Shown: piece by piece, positions 1 through 7,837 of the stretch
How positions within the stretch are numbered: position 1 is the first letter of the stretch
Layout of the letters: each line of letters begins with the position of its first letter
Assembly (NCBI RefSeq): GCF_000013045.1
Contig: NC_007677.1
Location: 930,001 to 994,000 of the forward strand
Direction: 5' to 3'
DNA: 64,000 bases
DNA from: Salinibacter ruber DSM 13855
GTDB lineage: Bacteria > Bacteroidota > Rhodothermia > Rhodothermales > Salinibacteraceae
Notes under the pieces: generated by a model
What the model was told of the DNA's origin: nothing
What the model saw: only the letters and a program-made list of their open reading frames with translations
The model's database searches: none
Position numbers and translations under genes: made by a program

Positions 1-305
1 ATGAAGCCCCTTCGAGACCTGCTGCGTTTCTGGACTTGCACCGCACGGACGCGCCGCGTGGGGAGAAATCGTTCCTCCTGGTCCATCCGGTGGTAGAACG
101 TCGTGGTGTCCGGGCCCACCGTCACATCCTCGACGTGTTCGATCAGGTCTCCGTTGGCCTGCCGGATGCGCGCCCAGCGCCCGTCCAGCTGCTCGTTGAC
201 CTGCTGCAGCGTTTGGGGAGGGTCCTCCGGCAGACGGCTTCCGGCACACCCGCCTCCCAGCATTGGGGCAATCAGGAGAAGTGCGATTGGAGCGAGTCGC
301 GTCAT
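1..305 (-). CDS. Lipoprotein, 3' end beyond the left edge
   Basis: Read leftwards from an ATG at 305, the frame stays open to base 1, so the gene continues outside the window. The first residues are a classic lipoprotein signal: a short basic start, a hydrophobic stretch, then LGGGC with the lipidated Cys at residue 20. The mature part is polar, contains LQQVNEQLDGRW and a likely beta-rich segment, and ends here in an Arg-rich stretch. An in-frame ATG at 326 would add seven residues, but 305 places the signal peptide better. I infer an outer-membrane-anchored protein; its function is unknown. Confidence 0.7.
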   Translation of the reverse strand, partial: MTRLAPIALLLIAPMLGGGCAGSRLPEDPPQTLQQVNEQLDGRWARIRQANGDLIEHVEDVTVGPDTTTFYHRMDQEERFLPTRRVRAVQVQKRSRSRRGF

Positions 306-385
306 CGCGCTGTTGTTAGACTGCATTATCACACATTGTAGCGCCCAAACTTGCACAAATCATGAATCTCTTGAAGCACCGAAAT

Positions 386-1141
386 TTATACACTATCAAG
401 CTCCATTAGTGAATACAACTGCCTGCCGAATTTTGATACAACGTACTTTTCGGGGTCGAGAGGAAAATCCATAAATGCCTCTAGATCCATCAGGAGTCTC
501 ATTTGCTGTAATTCCGAGAACTCATGCAAAAAATCGTCTGGGGGCAGCTCTAATCCTCGTATACTAACGAAATCGAAAGTGTGAGCTTCCCTGTTTCGTC
601 CGGTGAATTCCTGTAGGCGCGAGATGTAAGATAAGATCCGGATCTGCCTCCAACTCATGCGTTCAGCGGTGCTGATCAAGGCGTTGGACTGAGAGCTGTC
701 CAACGACTCGTCGAAGCAGATATTTGCAATCAGGGACCCAATGTACTCAATCTTACGCTCCTCATGCTCTCGTTGAGCTGCGATTAGAGCCCCCTCTATG
801 ATCTCATCAGCTGTACTTCGACTGTCTGTTTCCTCATCGAAGAAGCCATCATTGCGAATCTCTTTTCCCTCCTCCAGCTTTTCTCCAGTTCGCTCAATGG
901 CATGTTGGAGTGCTGAAGCAACCCGCTTATCCTCCCTTGGACTGATGTATCGATTATTGATCTCAGCTCCGATTTTCCTAAAAGCGTGTGACAAAGGGGG
1001 ACCCACCGCTGCTCCAAAGACTGCACCGCCTGGACCCCCCAACAACATTCCCAAAGTGGCTCCAGTAGTTGCACCTGCAGTATCGGCTCCAGTATTGGCA
1101 ATTTCCTGCGCGGCCGAGCCCTTGCCTTCAGGTTCGATCAT
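386..1141 (-). CDS. Hypothetical protein with glycine-zipper N-terminus
   Basis: 251 residues, family not recognised with confidence. Residues about 18-50 are Gly/Ala-rich with repeated GxxxG spacing (ATTGATLGMLLGGPGG, then VFGAAVG), which suggests a membrane-inserting helix or glycine zipper. The rest is a soluble, acidic, helical region. The stretch around EYIGSLIANICFDESLD and the C-terminal FGRQLYSLMEL loosely recall the DUF4393/Abi-alpha layout, where a helical domain follows a glycine-rich start, but this is only a resemblance. Codon use is clearly more A+T-rich than in nearby genes, which suggests recent acquisition. No partner gene is adjacent apart from the lipoprotein downstream. 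Confidence 0.6.
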   Translation of the reverse strand: MIEPEGKGSAAQEIANTGADTAGATTGATLGMLLGGPGGAVFGAAVGPPLSHAFRKIGAEINNRYISPREDKRVASALQHAIERTGEKLEEGKEIRNDGFFDEETDSRSTADEIIEGALIAAQREHEERKIEYIGSLIANICFDESLDSSQSNALISTAERMSWRQIRILSYISRLQEFTGRNREAHTFDFVSIRGLELPPDDFLHEFSELQQMRLLMDLEAFMDFPLDPEKYVVSKFGRQLYSLMELDSV

Positions 1142-1223
1142 ACATCACAGCTCACTTTTTAGCTGCAGGACGACCTGTTTAGCTATGCGAAAAGAATCAG
1201 GGTAAACACACACCCATCTGGAC

Positions 1224-1311
1224 AACCTTCTAAAGAAGTAAAGGTTTTGGGAACCAAAATAACGGGTACGTCAAGTTGATTGGGCGGGTGGAATATATCA
1301 ACCCGCTTGAC
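1224..1311. promoter_or_regulatory. Cluster of short inverted repeats upstream of the 386-1141 gene
   Basis: Several dyads are packed into a relatively A+T-rich spacer: AACCTT (1224-1229) with AAGGTT (1241-1246); TTTTGG (1245-1250) with CCAAAA (1254-1259) around a 3-nt loop; GTTGAT (1275-1280) with ATCAAC (1297-1302); and GTCAAG (1270-1275) plus GCGGGT (1284-1289) both complementary to the block at 1301-1311. They may be operators or RNA structure. No T-run follows, so they are not a clear terminator. Confidence 0.4.
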
Positions 1312-1406
1312 ATATTCAGGACTCAGCGGTGCATCCCTACAGAATTGAATCTGCATGGTTGAGGAAGGGGGGGAACAGAAGCAGCCAGGGAGGGCCCCAT
1401 CGCCCC

Positions 1407-1841
1407 TCAGCCCCCCAGGCCCCGCCCGAGCATCCAGCACACGAGCCCGGCCCGGAGCGCCCAGGCGGCCGTGCGGACCCAGTTGGTCGCGACGAGGCGG
1501 CGGTGGGCGGCGGCGTCGAAGCCCTGCGTGAGCCGCGCGTGGAGGGGCACCTGCACGAGGCCGGTGGTGGCCCAAATGGCGAGCACGAGCGCCAGGCCCG
1601 TCCAGCCCATCCACGCGGGCAGGCCGGGCGGCGGGGCCCAGGCGATCCACCCCGCCGTGGCGAGTTCCACCGCCATGGCGGGCCCCACGATCCAGGTAAT
1701 GCGCCGCATGTGGATCGCCTGAAACGCCTCGTAGTCGGCCGTTCGAACGTAGCGAAAAAGAGGATAGTGGACGCGCTGGACGATGAGGATCACCCCGAAC
1801 ATGACCAGGGTGGCCGCGGCGTGGAGGGGAAGGAGGATCAT
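1407..1841 (-). CDS. Small integral membrane protein
   Basis: 144 residues with four hydrophobic segments (about residues 3-22, 50-70, 76-98 and 118-140), so a four-helix inner-membrane protein. The ATG at 1841 lies 10 bases after the stop of the FAD oxidoreductase gene upstream on the same strand, and the hydrophobic helix begins at once; longer forms would overlap that gene. The close spacing suggests cotranscription and translational coupling with it. No catalytic motif is evident. It resembles uncharacterised small membrane proteins; function unknown. Confidence 0.75.
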   Translation of the reverse strand: MILLPLHAAATLVMFGVILIVQRVHYPLFRYVRTADYEAFQAIHMRRITWIVGPAMAVELATAGWIAWAPPPGLPAWMGWTGLALVLAIWATTGLVQVPLHARLTQGFDAAAHRRLVATNWVRTAAWALRAGLVCWMLGRGLGG

Positions 1842-1851
1842 GACAGGGAGC

Positions 1852-3105
1852 TCAGTCCGTGTGGTCCGCCCAGACGGCATCGGCGGCGGCCCGGCCCGCG
1901 GCGAGGGCGCCGTTGAGGGACGCGGTGCGGCGGTGGTCGCCGCACACGTACAGCCCGCGGCGCCGGCGCACCGGCCGCTCGTAAGGGGACAGGAATGGCG
2001 GGGCCTGTTCGGGCAGGGCGTAGGGGAGATGCTGTGTTTGAAGGTGGGTCCAGCCGCCCGCCTCCAGCCCGAACCAGTCGATCAGCTGGGCCCGCACCGA
2101 CCGCTGGAGTGCCGCCTCGTCCTCTGCGGGCCTGCCCACCACCACGACGGACACGAGGGCGCGGTCGTCCGGTGCGTAGCCGGGCGCCACGTCCGAGGGC
2201 ACGGCGAGGTTGTTGATGGGGCCGACGCCCTCGCCGTTGAGGACGAGAAACGGATCGTCGAGCGGGGACCGGGGGGCATCGTAGTAGAGGCAGACGGTCG
2301 AGCGGCCCTCGGTCGGGGACACATCGCCCACGAGCCGGTTCGCCGCCGGCGCCTCCGTCGCAACCACCACGTGGGGCGCCTCCAGGGCACCGCCGGTCGC
2401 GAGCGTCACGGTCTGCTCGTCGATTGCTTCGACGCGCGTGTTCAACCGAACGGCCTCGTCCGGCAGGTCGCGGCGCATCTGCGCCGGAATGCGGTCGATG
2501 CCGCCGGCGGGCAGCACCGTCCGGCCCTCCGCGAACATCTTGAAGACGAACTCGAACATGCGGCTCGACGCCTGCAGGGCCCGGTCGAAGAAGATGCCGC
2601 CGAGGAAGGGTCGGAAGAAGCGGTCGATCATGACGGAGGAGAAGCCCCAGCGTTCTCGGAGAACCTCGATCGTGGGGCGCTCCTCCTGCTCCATGATCTG
2701 CGGGATTGACCGGTCGGCGAGGGCCTGGCGCAGGCGCAGCACCCGCAGCTTGTCGGCCAGCGTGCCGATGCGCGCCAGGACGGTGCGCGGGGCGTCCCAC
2801 GGGTGCCGGCGGGGGTCCGCGACCCGCTGGAAGCGGCCGTTGTAGCGCACCAGGGCGCCGTCGTGGAAGGGGTGGAGGTCGAGCGCGTCGTAGTCCAGCT
2901 CGCGCTGCGTCTCGGGGTAGGCCGTGAGGAGCACCTGAAATCCGCGGTCGAGCCGAAAGCCGTCGACCGTGTCGGTTCGGACGCGCCCGCCCACCCGGTC
3001 GGTGGCCTCCACCACCTGCACGCTGAGGCCGCGCTCGTGGAGGTGGCGCGCACAGTTCAGGCCGGCCAGCCCGGCCCCGATCACGAGAACGTCGGGGGGT
3101 GCCAT
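1852..3105 (-). CDS. FAD-dependent amine oxidase-like oxidoreductase
   Basis: 417 residues. An N-terminal Rossmann FAD motif ([13 protein letters not shown], about residues 9-21) is followed by the [13 protein letters not shown] element of the flavin amine oxidase/protoporphyrinogen oxidase/carotenoid desaturase superfamily, and a C-terminal YVCGDH...NGALAAGR motif closes the FAD site. The ATG at 3105 places the dinucleotide motif directly after a short start; an upstream in-frame ATG at 3147 adds unlikely sequence. Substrate not predictable; small-molecule amine, porphyrin or terpenoid oxidation are all possible. Divergent from hutH across a 137-bp promoter spacer and followed by the small membrane protein. 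Confidence 0.88.
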   Translation of the reverse strand: MAPPDVLVIGAGLAGLNCARHLHERGLSVQVVEATDRVGGRVRTDTVDGFRLDRGFQVLLTAYPETQRELDYDALDLHPFHDGALVRYNGRFQRVADPRRHPWDAPRTVLARIGTLADKLRVLRLRQALADRSIPQIMEQEERPTIEVLRERWGFSSVMIDRFFRPFLGGIFFDRALQASSRMFEFVFKMFAEGRTVLPAGGIDRIPAQMRRDLPDEAVRLNTRVEAIDEQTVTLATGGALEAPHVVVATEAPAANRLVGDVSPTEGRSTVCLYYDAPRSPLDDPFLVLNGEGVGPINNLAVPSDVAPGYAPDDRALVSVVVVGRPAEDEAALQRSVRAQLIDWFGLEAGGWTHLQTQHLPYALPEQAPPFLSPYERPVRRRRGLYVCGDHRRTASLNGALAAGRAAADAVWADHTD

Positions 3106-3242
3106 GAGGAAGCAAAAGTGCGTGAGGTGAATACGGAAAACAAGCAACGTCTCGCCGGCCCTTCCGTTCGAACAGGATCCCAGAATAAATATGGCGATCC
3201 ACCTGGTCTTTCCACATCTCTCCGAACAAGCTCTCGTCTCTT

Positions 3243-4763
3243 ATGCCTGCCGCCTGTCCCGACGCCCCGGTGCAGATCGACTCCCTCCACGCCGACCTCG
3301 ACGCCCGCCTCTCGGCGCTCCGGGAGGACCCGACCCCCGTCGACCGGTCGCGAGACCGGGTGGAAGATGCGCTGGGCGACGGGGAGGCGCACTACGGCAT
3401 CAACACCGGCTTCGGGGCGCTCGCGCAGAAGCGCGTGCCGGAGGACGACCTGGAGACGCTCCAGCGCAACCTCGTCTTCAGCCACGCCGTGGGGGTGGGC
3501 GACCTCGTGCCGAAGGCCCTCAGCCGCCTCATCCTCCACCTCAAGATCCACGCGCTGGGCCTGGGCCACTCCGGCGTCTCCCGTGAGACGTTCGACCGGC
3601 TGCTCCTGTTTGCGGAGCGGGATCTCGTCCCGGCGATCCCGAGCCGGGGCAGCGTCGGGGCGTCGGGGGACCTCGCGCCGCTGGCCCACCTGGCGCTGCC
3701 GCTGCTGGGCGAGGGGCGCTTCTGGACGGAGGACGGGAGCGACGTGCGCCCGGCGGGGGCCGTCCTCGACGAGCACGACCTCGCGCCGATCACGCTGCGG
3801 CCGAAAGACGGGCTTGCCCTCATCAACGGCACCCAGCAAATGAGCGGGTACGGGGCCCACGTGCTCCACGAGGCCCATCGGCTCGTCAAAATCGCCGACC
3901 TGCTGTCGGCCATGAGCCTGGAGGCGCTGCAGGGCAGCATCAAGCCGTTCGACGAGCGGGTGCACGACGTCCGGCCGCACCCTGGGGCCCAGCAGGTGGC
4001 CGCCAACGTGCGCACCCTGCTCACGGACAGCGAAATCCTGGAGTCGCATCGCAACTGCGGCAAAGTGCAGGACCCGTACTGCCTCCGCTGCGTGCCGCAG
4101 GTACACGGCGCAAGCCGCGATGCGCTCCGTCACGCGACCGACATGGTGGAGCGCGAAGTCAATAGCGTGACGGACAACCCGCTCGTCTTTGAGGACGGCG
4201 ACGTGATCAGTGCCGGCAACTTCCACGGCCAGCCGCTCGCCCTGGCGCTCGATTATGCGGGGGTCGCCCTGGCCGAGCTCGCCAGCATCTCCGAGCGCCG
4301 CATCTACCTGCTGCTGGAGGGGCACGACGGCCTTCCGGAGCTCCTGATGGAGGACACGGGCCTCAACTCCGGCTACATGATGCCGCAGTATACCGCCGCC
4401 GCGCTCGTGTCGGAGAACAAGAGCCTCGCCCACCCGGCGTCCGTCGACTCCATCCCCACGAGCCTCGGGCAGGAGGACCACGTGAGCATGGGCAGCGTGG
4501 GGGCCGTGCAGCTGCTCGACATCTTAGAAAACGTGGAGCGCGTGCTCGCCATCGAGCTGCTCACCGCGGCACAGGCCCTCGACTACCGCCGGCCGCTGCG
4601 CCCGGGGCGGGGCGTCGAGCGGGCCCACGAGACGGTCCGCGAGACGATTGCACATCGGGAGGCGGACTACCTGCTGGAGGACGACATCGATCAGAGCCTC
4701 GCGTTCGTGCGGGGGGAGGAACTGCTCGGGCCCGTGGCGGACGAATTGGAGCCGCTGGGATAG
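3243..4763 (+). CDS. hutH: Histidine ammonia-lyase
   Basis: 506 residues, the usual length. It removes ammonia from L-histidine to give trans-urocanate, the first step of histidine degradation. The Ala-Ser-Gly triad that cyclises into the MIO prosthetic group is at residues 140-142 inside GSVGASGDLAPLAHL, and the family motifs HYGINTGFG near the start and NFHGQPLA and SLGQEDHVSMG later are present. The last rules in histidase rather than an aromatic aminomutase, though close relatives exist. No hutU, hutI or hutG is adjacent, so the pathway is dispersed or incomplete here. It ends beside a repeat hairpin shared with a convergent gene. Confidence 0.95.
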   Translation: MPAACPDAPVQIDSLHADLDARLSALREDPTPVDRSRDRVEDALGDGEAHYGINTGFGALAQKRVPEDDLETLQRNLVFSHAVGVGDLVPKALSRLILHLKIHALGLGHSGVSRETFDRLLLFAERDLVPAIPSRGSVGASGDLAPLAHLALPLLGEGRFWTEDGSDVRPAGAVLDEHDLAPITLRPKDGLALINGTQQMSGYGAHVLHEAHRLVKIADLLSAMSLEALQGSIKPFDERVHDVRPHPGAQQVAANVRTLLTDSEILESHRNCGKVQDPYCLRCVPQVHGASRDALRHATDMVEREVNSVTDNPLVFEDGDVISAGNFHGQPLALALDYAGVALAELASISERRIYLLLEGHDGLPELLMEDTGLNSGYMMPQYTAAALVSENKSLAHPASVDSIPTSLGQEDHVSMGSVGAVQLLDILENVERVLAIELLTAAQALDYRRPLRPGRGVERAHETVRETIAHREADYLLEDDIDQSLAFVRGEELLGPVADELEPLG

Positions 4764-4866
4764 TGCGCATTGCGTATCTCGTATTGCGTACGTGTCGGTG
4801 TGCAAACAGCTCTGTTCACGCAATACGCAACACGCAGGCAATGCGCAACACGCAATACGAGCGGGC
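4764..4866. repeat. Intergenic heptamer-type repeat cluster with perfect 12-bp inverted repeat
   Basis: Between the convergent ends of hutH and the epimerase gene, ATTGCGT-like words run on the left and ACGCAAT-like words on the right. CTCGTATTGCGT (4778-4789) is exactly complementary to 4850-4861, and TGCGCATTG (4764-4772) to 4839-4847. The two pairings are mutually exclusive as simple nested hairpins. A folded transcript from either strand would form a long stem, so it may end or stabilise both mRNAs. Confidence 0.75.
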
Positions 4867-4901
4867 GACAAACCGGCCCGATCGGGGCGTTCCTGCTCGG
4901 A

Positions 4902-6284
4902 CTAGTCTGCTGTTCTCCCCAACACGTGCCGCAGGCCGTCCTCCAGCGCCGAGGCCCCGAAGTCGTAGCCGGTATCCTGCAGGCGCTGCGGCACGGCGCG
5001 GGCGCTGGTGAGGAGCATCTCGTCCGCCATCTCGCCGCCGACGGTGCGCACGACGGAGGAGGGGACGTTCAGGAACGCCGGGCGATGCAGGACGTCGGCC
5101 AGGGTGTCCGTGTACGCCTGCATCGTCACCGGACGCGGCGCGGTGAGGTTGACGGGCCCCTCCAGGGCGTCGGTCCACAGGGCGTGGTAGATCCCGCCGA
5201 TCACGTCGTCGAGTGTGATCCAGGGGAAGTACTGGTGGCGCCCCCCCACGCGCCCCCCGAGGCCGAGCCAGAAGGCCGGGAGCATGAGGCGGAGTGCCCC
5301 GCCGGCGGGCGTCAGGACGATCCCGGTGCGCATCTGCACGGTGCGGATGCCGGCGGCCGCGGCGGGCTCGGCGGCCGCCTCCCAGGCCTCGCAGACCTCG
5401 CCCAGAAAGCCCGCGTCGCGCGGCGCGCTTTCTTCAGTGATGCGGTCGGCCCCGTGGTCGCCGTAGTAGCCGACGGCGGAGGAGGAGACGAGCACCTCGG
5501 GCGGGTCGTCGAGCCCGGCGAGCGCCTCGGCCAGCAGCCGGGTTCCGTCCGCCCGGCTGGAGTAGATGCGCTGCTTCTTCGCGGGCGTCCAGGGTCCGAA
5601 TACGTTTTCCCCCGCCAGGTGAATCACCGCGTCGATGCCCTCCAGCTTGTCGGCCTCGACCCGGTCGGTGCGCGGGTCCCACAGAATCTCGTCGGCACCG
5701 GTGGGGCCGGAGCGGGTGAGGCGCTTCACGGTGTGCCCGCCCGTGGTGAGGAAGGGCACGAGGCTCGACCCCACGAGGCCGGAGGCCCCGCTCACGGCGA
5801 TCGTCAGGGACCGGTCGTCGGGATTGTACTGCTGGTGCAGCGACAGGTCGCGGCGCGTGATGCGGTGGCGGTACGCAAACTGGCGGCGCAGCTCGGCCTC
5901 CAGCCACGGCGCCGCCTGTCGGCCCAGCGCCCCGCCCGGCGGCTCGTACTCGATCCGATCCGTCAGGGTGGCGCCCCCCGTGTCGTCGTCCGCGGGCGTG
6001 AACCGGTGCGTGTGCTCCCAGTGGGAGAAGGGGCCCTGCACCTGTCGGTCGCAGAACTGCCGGCCGGGCTCTACGCCGTAGTGCTCGGCCACCCATCGCA
6101 CCGCCAGCGGGCCCGGCCCGATGCGCAGCACGGCCCGGTCGCCTGCCTCGATCCCCTCGAACGATTGGAGCCGCACCGGGGCCCACGGGGGCGTCAGGCG
6201 CTCGAAGGCCCCGGGGCGGCTGTGCCAGGTGAACAGGGCGTCGGCGGACGCGCCGAGCGAACTGGAGGCGGTGAACGTGTGCAT
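4902..6284 (-). CDS. Polyketide cyclase-like/epimerase fusion (TIGR01777-type)
   Basis: 460 residues. Residues 1-150 are a START/SRPBCC ligand-binding domain of the polyketide cyclase type (QVQGPFSHWEHTH). From about residue 161 follows a short-chain NAD(P)-binding domain of the YfcH/SulA-like epimerase family: GASGLVGSSL at 166-175, then HLAGENV and SSSAVGYYG. This fusion is common in Bacteroidota and actinobacteria; the reaction is unknown. I start at ATG 6284 because the SRPBCC domain begins there and the upstream extension is low-complexity Pro/Arg. It is divergent from the RND efflux operon; the ~290-bp spacer should hold both promoters. Confidence 0.85.
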   Translation of the reverse strand: MHTFTASSSLGASADALFTWHSRPGAFERLTPPWAPVRLQSFEGIEAGDRAVLRIGPGPLAVRWVAEHYGVEPGRQFCDRQVQGPFSHWEHTHRFTPADDDTGGATLTDRIEYEPPGGALGRQAAPWLEAELRRQFAYRHRITRRDLSLHQQYNPDDRSLTIAVSGASGLVGSSLVPFLTTGGHTVKRLTRSGPTGADEILWDPRTDRVEADKLEGIDAVIHLAGENVFGPWTPAKKQRIYSSRADGTRLLAEALAGLDDPPEVLVSSSAVGYYGDHGADRITEESAPRDAGFLGEVCEAWEAAAEPAAAAGIRTVQMRTGIVLTPAGGALRLMLPAFWLGLGGRVGGRHQYFPWITLDDVIGGIYHALWTDALEGPVNLTAPRPVTMQAYTDTLADVLHRPAFLNVPSSVVRTVGGEMADEMLLTSARAVPQRLQDTGYDFGASALEDGLRHVLGRTAD

Positions 6285-6578
6285 CGCGGCGGAGCGGCGT
6301 CGACGAAGAAGAGAACAGAGTGCACGTAACGGACTCGTGGGTGGTGGGGGCGGTTTCGGGCCGCCGCGAGACGGTGCGGCTCTTTCTCGCTCCGCGCGCC
6401 GGCGGTTCCGGAATCCGAGCGATTCGCAACGCGAGGGCGTGATTCGTCCACAAAGCACACCGCCCGTCGAACCAAGAATCGCTCGCCGGGTAGGATTTTC
6501 TCTCCTATCCGACGCCCGTCCCATTGTGTGCCCGGCGCCCGTGGCGACGTGGGCCCCTCCAGATCCTTTCTGCCTGCT

Positions 6579-7691
6579 ATGAGCGACCTCCCCTCCTCCT
6601 TTGGTTCCTCGTCGGAGTCCGGGACCGAGTCCGGATGGACGCCCCGAACCAAGCGCGGCGTGGCGCTCGGGGTCGTCGTGCTCGTGGTCGTCGGGCTGGC
6701 GCTACCGAAGATGGGCGGGTCCGAGTCGTCCGACGGCGGCGGGGACGACGCGCCGATGCGCGTGGACGCGACTGCGCTCCAGCCCGGGACCGTGACCGAG
6801 CGGATCCGCACGAGCGGCACCCTGCGCGCGGACGAGTCGGTGGAGCTGACTGCAGAGACGGCGGGCAAGGTCACGGACATTCGCTTCGACGAGGGCGACC
6901 GGGTGGACGAAGGCGCACTCCTCGTGCGGATCAACGACGCGGAGCTGCAGGCCGAGAAGGACCGCCTGGAGCACCGCCTGTCGCTGGCCACCGACCGGGC
7001 GCAGCGCCAGAAGGAGCTGCTCGACGAGGGCGGCGTGAGCCAGGAGGAGTACGATGCCACAGTGAACGAGGTGGAGGTGCTCCGGGCGGAGCTGGACCTG
7101 GTGGAAGCCCGCATCGGGAAGACCCAAATCCGGGCCCCCTTCAGTGGCGTCGTGGGGCTGCGGGAGGTGAGCACGGGGGCCTACGTGTCGCCGCAGACGA
7201 CCATTGCGACCCTGCAACGGACCGACCCGATCAAGCTCGATTTCTCGGTCTCCGCGCAGTACGCCGCCCGCGTGCAGACGGGCCAGTCCGTCACGTTCCG
7301 TGTGCGCGGCCTGGAGCGGACGCTGGAGGGAACCGTCTACGCCAGCAACACGCAGGTCAGCACCGACACCCGTACGCTTCGGCTGCGGGCCCGCGCCCCC
7401 AACCCCGACGGGGCGCTCCGGCCCGGCATGTTCGCCGACGTGACCGTTCCGCTCGGGCAGATGACGGACGCGATCGTCGTGCCGTCCTTCGCGGTGGTGC
7501 CCACCCTCGACGGCCAGCGCGTCTTCGTGGCCGAGAACGGCGTCGCCCAGCCCCGGAACGTGACGCTCGGGGTCCGCACCGACTCGACCGTCCAGGTCAC
7601 CGACGGCCTTTCGCTCCGCGACACGGTCATCACGTCCGGCATTCAGGGCCTGCGCACCGGCCTCCCCATTCGGATCGAATCCCTCGAGTAA
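6579..7691 (+). CDS. RND efflux periplasmic adaptor (MFP) subunit
   Basis: 370 residues. A single N-terminal membrane anchor (about residues 20-40, Val/Leu-rich) is followed by the barrel-sandwich lipoyl domain (ETAGKVTDIRF...VDEGALLVRI), a short coiled-coil hairpin (LEHRLSLATDRAQRQKELL), and the beta-barrel and membrane-proximal domains. It links the inner-membrane pump encoded next to the outer-membrane channel. The ATG at 6579 precedes a Ser-rich cytosolic tail and then the anchor. First gene of a three-gene operon (adaptor, pump, TolC-like channel). Substrates cannot be read from sequence. Confidence 0.92.
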   Translation: MSDLPSSFGSSSESGTESGWTPRTKRGVALGVVVLVVVGLALPKMGGSESSDGGGDDAPMRVDATALQPGTVTERIRTSGTLRADESVELTAETAGKVTDIRFDEGDRVDEGALLVRINDAELQAEKDRLEHRLSLATDRAQRQKELLDEGGVSQEEYDATVNEVEVLRAELDLVEARIGKTQIRAPFSGVVGLREVSTGAYVSPQTTIATLQRTDPIKLDFSVSAQYAARVQTGQSVTFRVRGLERTLEGTVYASNTQVSTDTRTLRLRARAPNPDGALRPGMFADVTVPLGQMTDAIVVPSFAVVPTLDGQRVFVAENGVAQPRNVTLGVRTDSTVQVTDGLSLRDTVITSGIQGLRTGLPIRIESLE

Positions 7692-7703
7692 GAATCGCAT
7701 GCG

Positions 7704-7723
7704 CCGGGGCGCTGAGTCCCCGG
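7704..7723. other. GC hairpin between adaptor and pump genes
   Basis: CCGGGG at 7704-7709 and CCCCGG at 7718-7723 form a 6-bp stem with an 8-nt loop, 12 bases after the adaptor stop codon. No T-run follows, so it is more likely an mRNA processing or stability element than a terminator. Confidence 0.4.
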
Positions 7724-7744
7724 ACCCCCACACCGCCCGCGGTG

Positions 7745-7830
7745 CGTGAAACGTGAAGCGTGACGCCGTTCGATCGGACCCTTCACGGATCACGCCTCAA
7801 CGCCCCTACGCCCAAACGCCCAGACGCAAA
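7745..7830. repeat. Heptamer-type repeat cluster between adaptor and pump genes
   Basis: Three head-to-tail heptamers CGTGAAA, CGTGAAG and CGTGACG (7745-7765) are followed by a run of 7-8-bp words built on ACGCCC up to 7830, just before the pump start codon. Same style as the clusters near 4.8, 11.0, 33.7, 48.9 and 55.1 kb. Confidence 0.65.
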
Positions 7831-7837
7831 AGCGAAA

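Noticed and set aside
1838-3229. Minus-strand frame of 463 codons overlapping the FAD oxidoreductase
   Set aside because: Pro/Arg-rich shadow of the real gene in another frame, common in high-G+C DNA.
4770-6329. Plus-strand frame of 519 codons opposite the epimerase
   Set aside because: Antisense shadow; the minus-strand gene has clear SRPBCC and Rossmann motifs.
7745-7837. Longer N-terminus for the RND pump starting at 7760
   Set aside because: It would translate the repeat cluster; the family start MSLYSLSIRRP begins at 7838.
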